A stretch of DNA of 30,947 nucleotides. Source: a virus. The stretch lies in IMG/VR virus record IMGVR_UViG_3300046787_000096, positions 1-30,947 of that record; one strand, written 5' to 3'. The translations under genes were made by a program, and so were the position numbers. Of the stretch, positions 7,786 to 16,062 are shown piece by piece (within the stretch, counting starts at the first letter, position 1; the number at the start of each line of letters is the position of its first letter). The notes beneath the pieces were generated by a model. It worked only from the letters and a program-made list of their open reading frames with translations, was not told where the DNA came from and ran no database searches.

Positions 7786-9656
7786 TGGCAGTAAATGAAA
7801 CGGTAGGTATTAACCTAGTAGCAGACACCAAGAGTCTCAGAGGGCAACTTCGTGAAGCGATTCAAGAATTAGCAAAGCTCCAGAATTCCGCTGGGGCTTC
7901 TGCTAGTGAGATTGCAAACGCTGCCAAAAGAGCGGCCGAACTTAAGGATCGGATTGGTGACGCTAAAGCAACTATCGAAGCTTTTGATCCAGACGCTAAA
8001 TTTAAGGCGTTTGGACAATCGATTCAGGGCGTAGCTGGAGCATTCGCTGCAACTCAGGGAGCTCTGGCTCTAGTGGGTGTAGAATCTGCTGAGGTCGAGA
8101 AGCAACTCTTAAAAGTTCAGGGAGCCCTGGCGTTATCTGAAGGACTTAATACGGTCCTTAGCTCAATCGATGGATTTAAAAACTTAGGGCTAGTGATCAA
8201 GACAAACGTCTTGAGTGCTTTTGCTTCAATGAAAGCGGCCGCGATCTCTGCCTTCACTACAATGCGAGGCGCTTTGATTGCCACTGGGGTGGGAGCTTTT
8301 GCCGTAGCTTTGGGGTTAATCGTTTCTAACTTCGATGCTATCAAGGAGGCAGTACTTAAAGTAGTTCCAGGGCTTGCTAATGTAGGCAAGATTTTCACTA
8401 GCATAGTCGAGAAAGTGACTGACTTTGTAGGCATCACAAACGAAGCAGACAGAGCGCTTGAAAGATTTACAAAGACATCGACTAGAAGAAAGGAAGGACT
8501 TGAGGCAGAGCTTAAAGTTTTGGAGGCTTCTGGAGCTGGAGAGAAGGCGTTATCAGATAAGCGCAAGGAGATTGTAAACACGGACTTAAATGTCTTAAGA
8601 GAAAAACTAAAAACGACTGGTAAGCTATCCGATGACGAAGCGAAGAAATTCCGTGAACTAAAAACTGAATTAGTCGTAATTGATACCAAGTACAATAAGT
8701 CGATCATAGACGCGAACAAGAAGCGCAATGATGAGATAGCCGCGCAAAATAAACAAGCCAAAGACAAGGCAGATGCTGAAGCCAAAAAGGCAAAGGAGGA
8801 AGCTGACAAGAAAGCGGCGGAGGCAGAAAAGGAACTAAAAAAGAATCAGGAAAGAATCGCTTCAGAGGATGAAGCAATCAGAAACAGAAACGCTGATAAA
8901 TTCCTGACTGATCAACAAAAGGAAGAGGAGGCAGTCAATGCCAAATACACTAAGCAATTAGAGGACCGAATTAAGTTTGGCGGTGATGAAGCAGTTATCG
9001 AGGAGGCTAAGAATGAGGAGCTAAGAGCGATCCAGGAGAAATACGATCAGATTGCGCTTGAGCAACTAACTGCGACAACTGAAGAGACGGTTCAGGTTAT
9101 AAAGAAAGGCGAGGAGCTTGAGACTAAAAACCAGAAGGCACAGACTGAAGCTAGAAAGAAACTAGCAGAGGAGGAAGCAAAGGCTAAAATAATGGCTGCT
9201 TCTGCAACTGCTGACACGCTAGCAAATCTATCGAATCTATTAGGACAAGAGACTGCGGCGGGTAAGGCTATGGCCGTAGCTTCAGCGACTATATCAGCTA
9301 TCGTTTCAGCTCAAAAGGCTTATGAGTCTACTATCGGAATTCCTTTCGTAGGTCCAGTGCTAGCTCCGATCAATGCTGGACTAGCTTTAGCTTCTGGATA
9401 CAAATCGATTCAGAACATCTTAGCGGTCCAGGTTCCAGGACAACCTGGAGGAGGTTCCCCAAGTTTACCAAGTGGACCAAGCGCGGGAGCTGGGGCTCCT
9501 ATTGCACCAAGAGCAGCGGAACCAGTTCCGACTTCACTCGATCAGCGATCACTAAACACGATCTCGAATGTAGTGACCAGGGCTTATGTGGTAGAGAGTG
9601 ACATCACTGGATCTCAGCAACGAATCCAGAGAATAGAAAAGGCTTCAAGATTTTAA
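7785..9656 (+). CDS. Tail tape measure protein
   Basis: 623 aa. An Ala/Lys/Glu-rich N-terminal coiled coil (10-65) is followed by a hydrophobic stretch (about 140-187, including GALIATGVGAFAVALGLIV), a long charged coiled coil (about 320-470, many AKKAKEEADKKAAEAEK-like runs), a second hydrophobic zone (about 500-545) and a Gly/Pro-rich tail. This pattern is typical of tape measures, which fix tail length and insert into the host membrane. At about 0.15 nm per residue the tail would be near 90 nm, which is short for a siphophage. It lies after, not before, the tip proteins, which is unusual. Confidence 0.8.
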   Translation: MAVNETVGINLVADTKSLRGQLREAIQELAKLQNSAGASASEIANAAKRAAELKDRIGDAKATIEAFDPDAKFKAFGQSIQGVAGAFAATQGALALVGVESAEVEKQLLKVQGALALSEGLNTVLSSIDGFKNLGLVIKTNVLSAFASMKAAAISAFTTMRGALIATGVGAFAVALGLIVSNFDAIKEAVLKVVPGLANVGKIFTSIVEKVTDFVGITNEADRALERFTKTSTRRKEGLEAELKVLEASGAGEKALSDKRKEIVNTDLNVLREKLKTTGKLSDDEAKKFRELKTELVVIDTKYNKSIIDANKKRNDEIAAQNKQAKDKADAEAKKAKEEADKKAAEAEKELKKNQERIASEDEAIRNRNADKFLTDQQKEEEAVNAKYTKQLEDRIKFGGDEAVIEEAKNEELRAIQEKYDQIALEQLTATTEETVQVIKKGEELETKNQKAQTEARKKLAEEEAKAKIMAASATADTLANLSNLLGQETAAGKAMAVASATISAIVSAQKAYESTIGIPFVGPVLAPINAGLALASGYKSIQNILAVQVPGQPGGGSPSLPSGPSAGAGAPIAPRAAEPVPTSLDQRSLNTISNVVTRAYVVESDITGSQQRIQRIEKASRF

Positions 9657-9667
9657 ACAAACACAGA

Positions 9668-10276
9668 ATGAATTTACCATTATTTGAGTTACAAATTAAC
9701 GACGAGTTAGATAGCGAAAACCAAGTAGATGCTATTGCACTTGTAGATCGTCCAGCTATTCAGCGAAATTTCTTAAAATTTAGCGAAGAAGAAAAGCGTC
9801 AATTATTTAAGATTCAATCAGAAGAGAGAAGAATTATTTCAACTCCTATAATGATTCCAGACACACCTATTTATCGCAATGATGATGGCTATGAGTACAA
9901 CGTATATTTTAGCGCTGACACTGTCCTTAAAATAGCTCAAAAGTATTTTAAGAAGAAGCTCCAAAGTAGCGTCAATTTAATGCACGATCCTTCGATGTTT
10001 GTCGAAGGTGTTACATTATTCGAATCATTCATTAGTGACAAGTCAAGAGGTGTCATGCCGATGGATGGATTTAAGGATCTTCCATGGGGTACTTGGTTTG
10101 GATCATTCTTAATTGAAAATGATGACGTCTGGAATCAAGTAAAAGATGGAACTTTTAAAGGGGTAAGCGCTGAAGGGCAATTCTTATATAGAAAGAATGT
10201 AAATGACATGAGTAAAGAAGAAAAGCTTTGGTCTAAAATAGCGAACATACTAGACCAGGTCGATCTTAAAGTATAA
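9668..10276 (+). CDS. XkdF-like prohead serine protease
   Basis: 202 aa. The layout fits the XkdF-type phage protease family: an N-terminal ALVDRPAI segment, VYFSADTVLKIAQKYF (about 79-94), then VNLMHDPS with the candidate catalytic His106, ESFISD (119-124), and W..VKDGTFKGVSAEGQF with the candidate nucleophile Ser167. In this family the enzyme cleaves scaffold and itself during capsid maturation. The neighbouring scaffold and major capsid genes support the call. It starts after an A/C-rich leader (ACAAACACAGA) with no Shine-Dalgarno. Confidence 0.8.
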   Translation: MNLPLFELQINDELDSENQVDAIALVDRPAIQRNFLKFSEEEKRQLFKIQSEERRIISTPIMIPDTPIYRNDDGYEYNVYFSADTVLKIAQKYFKKKLQSSVNLMHDPSMFVEGVTLFESFISDKSRGVMPMDGFKDLPWGTWFGSFLIENDDVWNQVKDGTFKGVSAEGQFLYRKNVNDMSKEEKLWSKIANILDQVDLKV

Positions 10277-10292
10277 AGTATTTTTTTTATTT

Positions 10293-10307
10293 CTATTTAT
10301 AAACGAT
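10293..10307 (+). promoter_or_regulatory. Candidate late-gene motif CTATTTATAAACGAT
   Basis: Second copy of the 15-mer seen at 2997-3011, sharing CTATTTATAA and the spaced C-AT end. It lies 16 bases before the ATG of the scaffold gene, in one of the few gaps in the structural operon. It could boost scaffold and capsid transcription. The function is inferred. Confidence 0.35.
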
Positions 10308-10323
10308 TACCAAAACAAAAAAG

Positions 10324-10929
10324 ATGAAATTATCAGTAAAAGAAGGAATCGAGAAGATTCGCTTGATGCTTGCCTCTGAAGGTTCAGAGGAGGTATCTGT
10401 CGAAACTAGCGAGGAAGCTCCAGTTACTCAGTTATCTTTTGAGACTTACGATCTAAAAGACGGATCTAAGATCGATTTAAGTGGCTTAGAAATTGGTGCG
10501 GAGGCTATGCTAGTAGACGAAAGCGGAAATGCTTCTCCTGCTCCAGATGGTGAGCATGAGTTAGTAGACGGTACTATGGTGACAACCGTAGGCGGTAAAG
10601 TGGAAGGCATTGAGACACCTCAGGCAGAAGCGGAACCTATTGAAGAGCCAGAGACAGAAATGCCTATGGAAATGGAAGCGGACAAGTTTGAAGAAGTGAA
10701 TGGAAACATCTCATCTCTACAAGCAGAAAACGAAGCTTTGAAAGCAAAGATCGCATCGATCGAGGGTAAATTCTCTCAAGCGATCAATGACTTGTCAGAC
10801 GTAGTTTTAGGACTTGCTTCAACTCCTAGCGCTGGACCTATCCAGGCACCAAAGAATTCTTTCTCTCAGGTTGAGAAAAGAGAAGATAAAATCGAAAGAT
10901 TTTTGAACAAAGTAAAAACTTTAAAATAA
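10324..10929 (+). CDS. Capsid scaffolding protein
   Basis: 201 aa, very acidic in the middle (EAEPIEEPETEMPMEME around residues 100-118), followed by a coiled coil (about 128-160: VNGNISSLQAENEALKAKIA) and a short basic C-terminus (KREDKIERFLNKVKTLK). Acidic, coiled-coil proteins with a basic capsid-binding tail, encoded between protease and major capsid gene, are characteristic scaffolds that leave or are digested when the head matures. No enzymatic motif is present. The leader CCAAAACAAAAAAG is A-rich, as before the capsid gene, consistent with strong translation. Confidence 0.75.
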   Translation: MKLSVKEGIEKIRLMLASEGSEEVSVETSEEAPVTQLSFETYDLKDGSKIDLSGLEIGAEAMLVDESGNASPAPDGEHELVDGTMVTTVGGKVEGIETPQAEAEPIEEPETEMPMEMEADKFEEVNGNISSLQAENEALKAKIASIEGKFSQAINDLSDVVLGLASTPSAGPIQAPKNSFSQVEKREDKIERFLNKVKTLK

Positions 10930-10948
10930 CAATTTAACAAACAAAAAG

Positions 10949-11911
10949 ATGGCATTTGTAGTATCTTCATTGGCTGACTATACAGAACAAAACGCGACTC
11001 AATTAGTAGCGTCTTCTGTATTAGGAGCAAAAACAATCTCTTTGATCAAGGATCAAGGAAACGTAATGTTAGGCGTTAGGTCTGCAGAAACGGTAAACAT
11101 CATGGACACAGACGCGTTCTTCCAAGATGGTTCTTCTTGTGGCTTCAACGCTTCAGGTACGACTACTTTCACACAGCGTACTTTAACGGTTGGAAAGATC
11201 AAGGTAAACGAGGCTTTATGTCCAAAAGACTTAGAAGCTAAGTATTTGCAGAAGGCTTTACCTGCTGGTTCTTCTTACGATTCTATCGTATTCGCTGCTG
11301 AGTACTCACAACGTAAGGCTGACAAGATCGCTTCTCAATTAGAGATCGCAGTTTGGCAAGGTGACACGGCTTCTGCAAACGGTAACTTGAACAAGTTTGA
11401 CGGATTTGCTAAGTTAATCGCTGCAGCTTCTGCTTCAGTAATCCACGCTAACACGACTACTTACTACGGTACTCCATTAGCTGCTTCTGCTGGCATCACT
11501 ACTTCAAACGTGATCGCTGTAATCGATTCAGTTTACAAGGCGTTACCTGCTGAGATCGTAGCTAAGGATGATGCGACAATCTTCGTAGGAATGGACGTTT
11601 TCCGTACTTACACAATCGCATTAAAGAACGCGAACTTATTCGCTTACACATTTGACGGAAAGGCTGATTCAGAATTGATGCTTCCAGGTACTACGGTAAA
11701 AGTGGTAGCAGTTCAAGGTTTGAATGGTTTATCTAAGATCTACGGCGGTCGTGTTTCTAACATGTTCTACGGTACTGACTTATTAGATGAGCAAGAGCGT
11801 TTCGAATTGTTCTTCGCTAAAGAAGCTGATCAAGTTCGCTTCGTAGCTGAGTTCAAGGCTGGCGTTCAAATCGCTTTCCCTGCTGAGATGGTTGATTTCA
11901 TCTTAGCTTAA
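10949..11911 (+). CDS. Major capsid protein
   Basis: 320 aa, of HK97-type size and position. The N-terminal part has helices around LADYTEQNATQLVASSVLG, then strands with QRTLTVGKIKVNEALCPKDLE (about 72-92), and a long spine-helix candidate (EYSQRKADKIASQLEIAVWQGD). The C-terminal half (PGTTVKVVAVQGLNG, then YGTDLLDEQERFELFFAKEADQ) resembles capsid P-domain strands. Codon use is strongly biased (GCT, TCT, GGT, CGT, TTA), the mark of very high expression. It lies between scaffold and a hairpin at 11929. The assignment rests on context and composition more than on a short motif. Confidence 0.85.
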   Translation: MAFVVSSLADYTEQNATQLVASSVLGAKTISLIKDQGNVMLGVRSAETVNIMDTDAFFQDGSSCGFNASGTTTFTQRTLTVGKIKVNEALCPKDLEAKYLQKALPAGSSYDSIVFAAEYSQRKADKIASQLEIAVWQGDTASANGNLNKFDGFAKLIAAASASVIHANTTTYYGTPLAASAGITTSNVIAVIDSVYKALPAEIVAKDDATIFVGMDVFRTYTIALKNANLFAYTFDGKADSELMLPGTTVKVVAVQGLNGLSKIYGGRVSNMFYGTDLLDEQERFELFFAKEADQVRFVAEFKAGVQIAFPAEMVDFILA

Positions 11912-11928
11912 TTCTTACCAATAAGTTC

Positions 11929-11972
11929 GGGGAGCTTCCATTGGATTGGACTCCCCTAATTTTAACCTTTTA
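11929..11972 (+). terminator. Hairpin after the capsid gene (possible partial terminator)
   Basis: GGGGAG (11929-11934) pairs with CTCCCC (11951-11956), with further TTCCA/TGGA pairing inside. The downstream tract is only moderately T-rich (TAATTTTAACCTTTT). It would cap or attenuate capsid mRNA rather than stop all transcription, since the next gene follows 13 bases later. Confidence 0.5.
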
Positions 11973-11984
11973 AATTTAAAAATA

Positions 11985-12497
11985 ATGGCTTGCGCATTAA
12001 CTCAAGGATATTCCTTAGATTGCAGAGATTCATTAGGCGGAATCACGGAAGTGTATTTCATTGAAAAGGGTAACGTATCTAGCACGACTGAGGCGAGCGG
12101 TGTGATCACTGCAATCACTAAGGGAAGCGGTAAGGTTTTCAGAAAATACGAATTAGTTCCTGGAACTTCTTCATTGACTGAGAACATCAACGCAAACGTA
12201 CAGAACGGGACCGTATTCTACGCTTCTGAATTGTCAATCATTTTGAACAAATTGCAAGCTAACACTAGAAACGAAATTCTTTTGTTAGCTCAAAATACTT
12301 TACTTGCGGTTGTTGGTGACAATAACGGAAAGTACTGGTATTTAGGTAAGGTCCACGGATTGAACCTGTCAGGTGGTAATGGTGCAACTGGAACGGCTCA
12401 AGGAGATCGCTCTGGATACACATTAACATTCTCGGCTTCAGAGTCAGCTTTGGCTCCAGAAGTTTCTTCTGGCATTATCGCTGGATTAACGGCATAA
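11985..12497 (+). CDS. Virion structural protein, candidate tail tube
   Basis: 170 aa, starting at MACALTQGYSLDCRDSLGG. The true ATG at 11985 follows AAAAATA; an in-frame TTG at 11946 lies inside the preceding hairpin and is rejected. Strand-rich, no signal peptide, with a Gly-rich loop near residues 130-145 (LSGGNGATGTAQGD). Codon use is as biased as that of the capsid gene, implying high copy number. The place after the major capsid gene and before a strong terminator suits a major tail tube or capsid decoration protein; no other tube candidate is evident in the tail block. Confidence 0.6.
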   Translation: MACALTQGYSLDCRDSLGGITEVYFIEKGNVSSTTEASGVITAITKGSGKVFRKYELVPGTSSLTENINANVQNGTVFYASELSIILNKLQANTRNEILLLAQNTLLAVVGDNNGKYWYLGKVHGLNLSGGNGATGTAQGDRSGYTLTFSASESALAPEVSSGIIAGLTA

Positions 12498-12522
12498 TTA
12501 GATAGTCGTTTGGTTAGACGGG

Positions 12523-12551
12523 GAGGGGGCGATGAGCCTCCTCTTTTTTTT
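12523..12551 (+). terminator. Rho-independent terminator
   Basis: GAGGGGGC (12523-12530) pairs with GCCTCCTC (12536-12543), eight pairs including one G-U, with loop GATGA, followed at once by eight T. It is the strongest intrinsic terminator in the structural region and ends the protease-scaffold-capsid-tube unit. Confidence 0.9.
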
Positions 12552-12576
12552 GTTTAATAAAATAATTAATCCTTTG

Positions 12577-12591
12577 CTATTTAATATCGAT
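12577..12591 (+). promoter_or_regulatory. Candidate late-gene motif CTATTTAATATCGAT
   Basis: Third copy of the 15-mer at 2997 and 10293. It lies 25 bases downstream of the terminator at 12523-12551, exactly where a new promoter is needed, and overlaps the ATG at 12590. This position is the best argument that the motif drives transcription. Confidence 0.4.
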
Positions 12592-12976
12592 GATTCACTT
12601 GACTAAAGGACAGACCGAAAAAGTAATTTTAACATTGAAGGAAAAACAAACTCTTTCAGCGCCTAATTATTTATTCTATTTCACGTCCAGAGTGACTGAT
12701 CTTAGCGTCGCTTTCGTAGTCCTTGGATCCAGTGATCTATCTGGATTTAAGGACCGTTACAATGAGTTTGACATAGTAGTCAATACACACTTTGCGAACG
12801 TGACTAGTGGCGAATTTAACTACTCAATTTATGAGCAGACATCGACATCGAATTTAAATCCTGCTTTGGCCACTGGCCTGGTGGAATCTGGACAAATGTC
12901 TTTAAAGAATTCAACTGAATTTGAATTCACCACATACAACCAAACGAATAACACTTACAAAGTGCGCGATATATGA
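12590..12976 (+). CDS. Small Ig-like virion protein (putative)
   Basis: 128 aa of alternating strands (QTEKVILTLKEKQ, NYLFYFTSRVT, GEFNYSIYEQTS, EFEFTTYN), consistent with a single Ig-like or jelly-roll domain and with no catalytic motif. It lies directly before the portal gene, overlapping it by four bases (ATGA). Similar small beta-sandwich proteins decorate heads, necks or tails of phages. The role is inferred from fold impression and position. Confidence 0.5.
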   Translation: MIHLTKGQTEKVILTLKEKQTLSAPNYLFYFTSRVTDLSVAFVVLGSSDLSGFKDRYNEFDIVVNTHFANVTSGEFNYSIYEQTSTSNLNPALATGLVESGQMSLKNSTEFEFTTYNQTNNTYKVRDI

Positions 12977-14946
12977 GCAATACAAACTTTCTAAACGTCC
13001 TAACCTTTGCAGAAGCAAGGCAACCAGAATACTCTGAGAAAAAAGGAGAGAATGGTGGATACATTGAGTTCGGAAAAAAGAATGATTACCCTAATTACCT
13101 GGTCGATCTATTTAGCAAATCTGCTAAACATAACGCGATCATTAAAAGCAAGGTAAATTATATCACTGGAAACGGCTTCAAACCCGTAGACGAAAACGAT
13201 CAGATCGCGAAGGAGTTTATTGATAATCCAAATCCATTCGAATCGCTAAATGATATCTTAAAAAAAGTATCTACTGACGTAGAATTGTTTGGAGGTGCTT
13301 ACCTTCAAGTAATCTGGAGTCAGGTAGCTGGTCAGGTAGCAGAGATTTATCACCTGGATTACACCAAGGTCCGCACAAACGACGATAATACTCAGTTCTG
13401 GTATTCGGAAAATTGGCAAGATTCTAAGTATAAGCGCCCTATTTACAACGCTTTTAATGATAAATTGCCAGTAGGAACCCAGATTTTGTACCTAAAAGAG
13501 TACCGTCCAAACCTTTCGGCCTACTCATTACCTGGTTATATCGGCGCTTTGAACTATATCGAGTCAGACATCGAGGTGTCTAAGCACGTTTTAGGCAATG
13601 CTCAGACTGGATTCAGTGCTTCAAAATTGATCACTCTACCAAATGGCGAACCTCAAGACGAAGAAAAACGTATTGTAGAACGCAAATTCACTGATAGATT
13701 CTCTGGATCCGATGGCAAGAAGTTCATTCTTTCCTTCGTGAATGACGCTTCAAGAAAGCCGATCATTGAGGACCTAGGAGCTTCTGATATTACGAAGGAG
13801 GATTTTGCTAATGTCGATAAGATCATCGAGAAAAACGTATACGCTGGACACCAGATCACGTCTCCTGATTTATTTGGTATTGCGACACCTGGTCAGCTAG
13901 GATCACGCCAGCAAATGCGCGATTCATACGAGATCTTCAAAAACACTTACGTCAATGATAAGCAAATATATCAAGAACAAGTATTCAGTTTACTTGCCAA
14001 ATTACGCGGTGCTATCGATGGGCTACAAATAATTCCAGTCGAGCCGATCGGCATGGAATTCTCTGAATCTACGATCGCTCAAAACTTGACTAAGGATGAG
14101 ATCCGTGAAAAACTTGGAGCTCCTAAGTTAGAACCAAAAACTTCTGGAACTTCTCAGGATGTGATCGACGCGATCAATAGCTTGTCTCCATTAGTAGCGA
14201 ATAAAGTCCTTGAGTCAATGACTCCAAATGAGGTCCGCGCTTTGGTCGGCTTAATTGCTGAACAAGGTGGTTCTGAATTAAACGGAGCTCCAGCACCTGC
14301 TGGATTTAAGTTTAGTGAAGACGATGTGATCTCAGTGTTTGATCAGTTCGGAGAGAGCAAATCTAATTACTCCATATTTCGCACTAGGGACGCGTTCTCT
14401 GCGATGCCTAATGACTTAGAGGAGACGATGGACTTGGACTTCGCTACGCAAGAATTAACGCGTTTAGAAGCGAATGTCTTGGACCTGATCCAGAAGGATA
14501 AGAGAATCACTCCAGAGATCATCGCTGGAACCGTAAAGGCGGATCTAGGGATCATCAATAAAATCATGGATAGCTTGCAAGAGCGCGGATTGATTAAGTC
14601 CACAAATGTAAAGGGGACCGTCGAGAGAATCTTGACATCTCCCCTATCTGAGATCACTGACACAAAGCCCTCAACAAAGAGCTTCATGGTCCGCTATTCT
14701 TACGAGTGGAGATCATCAATCCCAGCAGGACAGAGAAACACTAGCGCGCATCCTAGCCGTCAATTCTGCGCGCGCTTGATGCAACTAGATAAACTTTATA
14801 CCAGGGCAGAGATCGAAGCGATCAGTTTACGCCTGGGATATTCAGTGTTTGATCGTCGCGGAGGCTGGTGGACAATGCCAGATGGAGAACATTCTCCTTC
14901 TTGCCGTCACGTATGGGCTTCTCAAGTGGTAATTAAAAAAGACTAA
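12973..14946 (+). CDS. Portal protein with C-terminal winged-helix-like and MuF-like domains
   Basis: 657 aa, longer than a typical portal. Residues 1 to about 385 are portal-like: an N-terminal wing, KHNAIIKSKVNYITGNGF (53-70), ELFGGAYLQVIW (104-115), a long stem/crown region, and QLGSRQQMRDSYEIF (308-322). After a linker comes about 496-556, LTRLEANVLDLIQKDKRIT and MDSLQERGLIKS, the helix and wing pattern of a winged helix-turn-helix. Residues 573-655 (PSRQFCARL, KLYTRAEIE, RRGGWWTMPD, CRHVW) match the C-terminal end of SPP1 gp7/MuF-type minor head proteins. It forms the head vertex through which DNA passes. The fused domains may couple portal, DNA and minor-head functions. Confidence 0.85.
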   Translation: MSNTNFLNVLTFAEARQPEYSEKKGENGGYIEFGKKNDYPNYLVDLFSKSAKHNAIIKSKVNYITGNGFKPVDENDQIAKEFIDNPNPFESLNDILKKVSTDVELFGGAYLQVIWSQVAGQVAEIYHLDYTKVRTNDDNTQFWYSENWQDSKYKRPIYNAFNDKLPVGTQILYLKEYRPNLSAYSLPGYIGALNYIESDIEVSKHVLGNAQTGFSASKLITLPNGEPQDEEKRIVERKFTDRFSGSDGKKFILSFVNDASRKPIIEDLGASDITKEDFANVDKIIEKNVYAGHQITSPDLFGIATPGQLGSRQQMRDSYEIFKNTYVNDKQIYQEQVFSLLAKLRGAIDGLQIIPVEPIGMEFSESTIAQNLTKDEIREKLGAPKLEPKTSGTSQDVIDAINSLSPLVANKVLESMTPNEVRALVGLIAEQGGSELNGAPAPAGFKFSEDDVISVFDQFGESKSNYSIFRTRDAFSAMPNDLEETMDLDFATQELTRLEANVLDLIQKDKRITPEIIAGTVKADLGIINKIMDSLQERGLIKSTNVKGTVERILTSPLSEITDTKPSTKSFMVRYSYEWRSSIPAGQRNTSAHPSRQFCARLMQLDKLYTRAEIEAISLRLGYSVFDRRGGWWTMPDGEHSPSCRHVWASQVVIKKD

Positions 14947-14949
14947 GGA

Positions 14950-15531
14950 ATGAAAAATATCTGCTTTATAAACGTAAACACGATCAAGGAAAGATCAGCG
15001 CTTCATTCGAATGTCGATGACAAATTGATCCTTCCAGAAATCTTGACGGCCCAGGACATGTACATTCTGCCTTCTTTAGGCTCTGCTTTATATGATCGCT
15101 TGCAGGCTGGAATTGAAAATAATAATTTGACGGCTGACGAGGTGGACTTATTAGATAATTTCATCACAAACGCCTTAGTTTATTACACGCTTTCTGAGCT
15201 TCCAGTGGGATTGTCATATCAATTCTACAATAAAGGATTAATCAGAAAAACCAGCGATAATACAGATACGCCTAGCATGCAAGACATCATCGATGTGGCT
15301 AACAGATATCGCACACGCGCTGAGTTTTACACAGAGAGACTGATCAAACACCTAAAGCAAGTTTCTTCGACTACTAACAAATTCCGCGAATATGTAAATT
15401 ACGGATCTGGTGTCGATATTGTCAAGCCAGAACGCGATGCTTACAAAGCTTCGATCTGGTTAGGTGATGACTGCGGATGTACATCGATGAGCTTCGAGGA
15501 AAGAGACCAGGGAGAAAATGGTCTCTGCTAA
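14950..15531 (+). CDS. Putative head-tail connector/neck protein
   Basis: 193 aa, largely helical: ILTAQDMYILPSLGSALYD (about 32-50), LLDNFITNALVYYTLSELP (66-84), and a long C-terminal helix (RYRTRAEFYTERLIKHL). It starts three bases after the portal stop and resembles gp6/gp15-type head-tail adaptors in size, helical content and gene position. The C-terminus is odd in holding a Cys pair (DDCGCTSM) and a final Cys. No enzymatic motif is seen. Confidence 0.6.
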   Translation: MKNICFINVNTIKERSALHSNVDDKLILPEILTAQDMYILPSLGSALYDRLQAGIENNNLTADEVDLLDNFITNALVYYTLSELPVGLSYQFYNKGLIRKTSDNTDTPSMQDIIDVANRYRTRAEFYTERLIKHLKQVSSTTNKFREYVNYGSGVDIVKPERDAYKASIWLGDDCGCTSMSFEERDQGENGLC

Positions 15532-15542
15532 AAAATAAAAAG

Positions 15543-15656
15543 ATGCCGAAAGCGTATAGCACAAAAAACATAAAAAAACTCCAGGTTTACCTGGCTACCC
15601 AAACAAATGGCAATCAAGCAACTGACATTAAATCAAACAATCAAATTAATAAGTGA
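15543..15656 (+). CDS. Possible 37-aa basic peptide
   Basis: ATGCCGAAAGCG opens a 37-codon frame that fills the gap before the next gene and overlaps its first 50 bases. The product is Lys-rich at its start (PKAYSTKNIKKL) and unlike any family I recognise. The frame also contains the perfect small hairpin CCAGG-TTTA-CCTGG (15581-15594). It may be just a leader with a chance frame. Confidence 0.25.
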   Translation: MPKAYSTKNIKKLQVYLATQTNGNQATDIKSNNQINK

Positions 15657-16062
15657 TTTAGGCTTAGCACATGAGCAGGTAAACACGGTTTATTTTGGTG
15701 ATGTATGGGAGTTTTTAAAGACTGATAATATCTATCCAGCGATGTTCTTTTCATTGACTGGATCGTCGATATCTGGCAAGCAATTAAACCTAGATTTCTC
15801 TTTGTTCTTCCTGGATCGTCAATTACAAGACGAATCGAATGAGAATGAGGTCCTTTCGGATCAATTATTGATCGCGCAGGATATCATCTCAATGATGCGA
15901 TACCCAAAGTTTGACTGGGAGATCGGTGATCAAGTATCGATCGAGTTCTTCACAGAAGAAAAAGAAGACTTTTTAGCAGGAGTGAAGGCAGATGTGAGCG
16001 TTTCCTTCCCGATGTTATCAGACAGATGTCAAGTTCCCACAGATTTTAATTATCCTAACTAA
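15607..16062 (+). CDS. Putative tail terminator/completion protein
   Basis: 151 aa, alpha/beta: an N-terminal helix (TIKLISDLGLAHEQV), strands (YPAMFFSLTG, NLDFSLFFLDR), a central helix (DQLLIAQDIISMMRY) and a final strand pair (GVKADVSVSFPM). The size and arrangement resemble the tail terminator/gpU-like fold, and such proteins cap the tail tube and join it to the head. It is translationally coupled to the tail fibre gene (TAATGG overlap). The call is by architecture and place only. Confidence 0.5.
   Translation: MAIKQLTLNQTIKLISDLGLAHEQVNTVYFGDVWEFLKTDNIYPAMFFSLTGSSISGKQLNLDFSLFFLDRQLQDESNENEVLSDQLLIAQDIISMMRYPKFDWEIGDQVSIEFFTEEKEDFLAGVKADVSVSFPMLSDRCQVPTDFNYPN

Noticed and set aside
8117-8809. 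230-codon frame on the minus strand inside the tape measure gene
   Set aside because: It is the reverse of Lys/Glu/Ala-rich codons; the predicted product is Ser/Leu/Ala-rich with no motif and the + strand tape measure explains the sequence.
11946-11984. TTG start giving a 13-residue longer protein at 11985
   Set aside because: The extension lies in the hairpin after the capsid gene, while the ATG at 11985 has an A-rich leader and begins a sensible N-terminus.
15581-15594. CCAGG-TTTA-CCTGG hairpin as a terminator
   Set aside because: Only five pairs and no T tract; the next gene starts 13 bases later.
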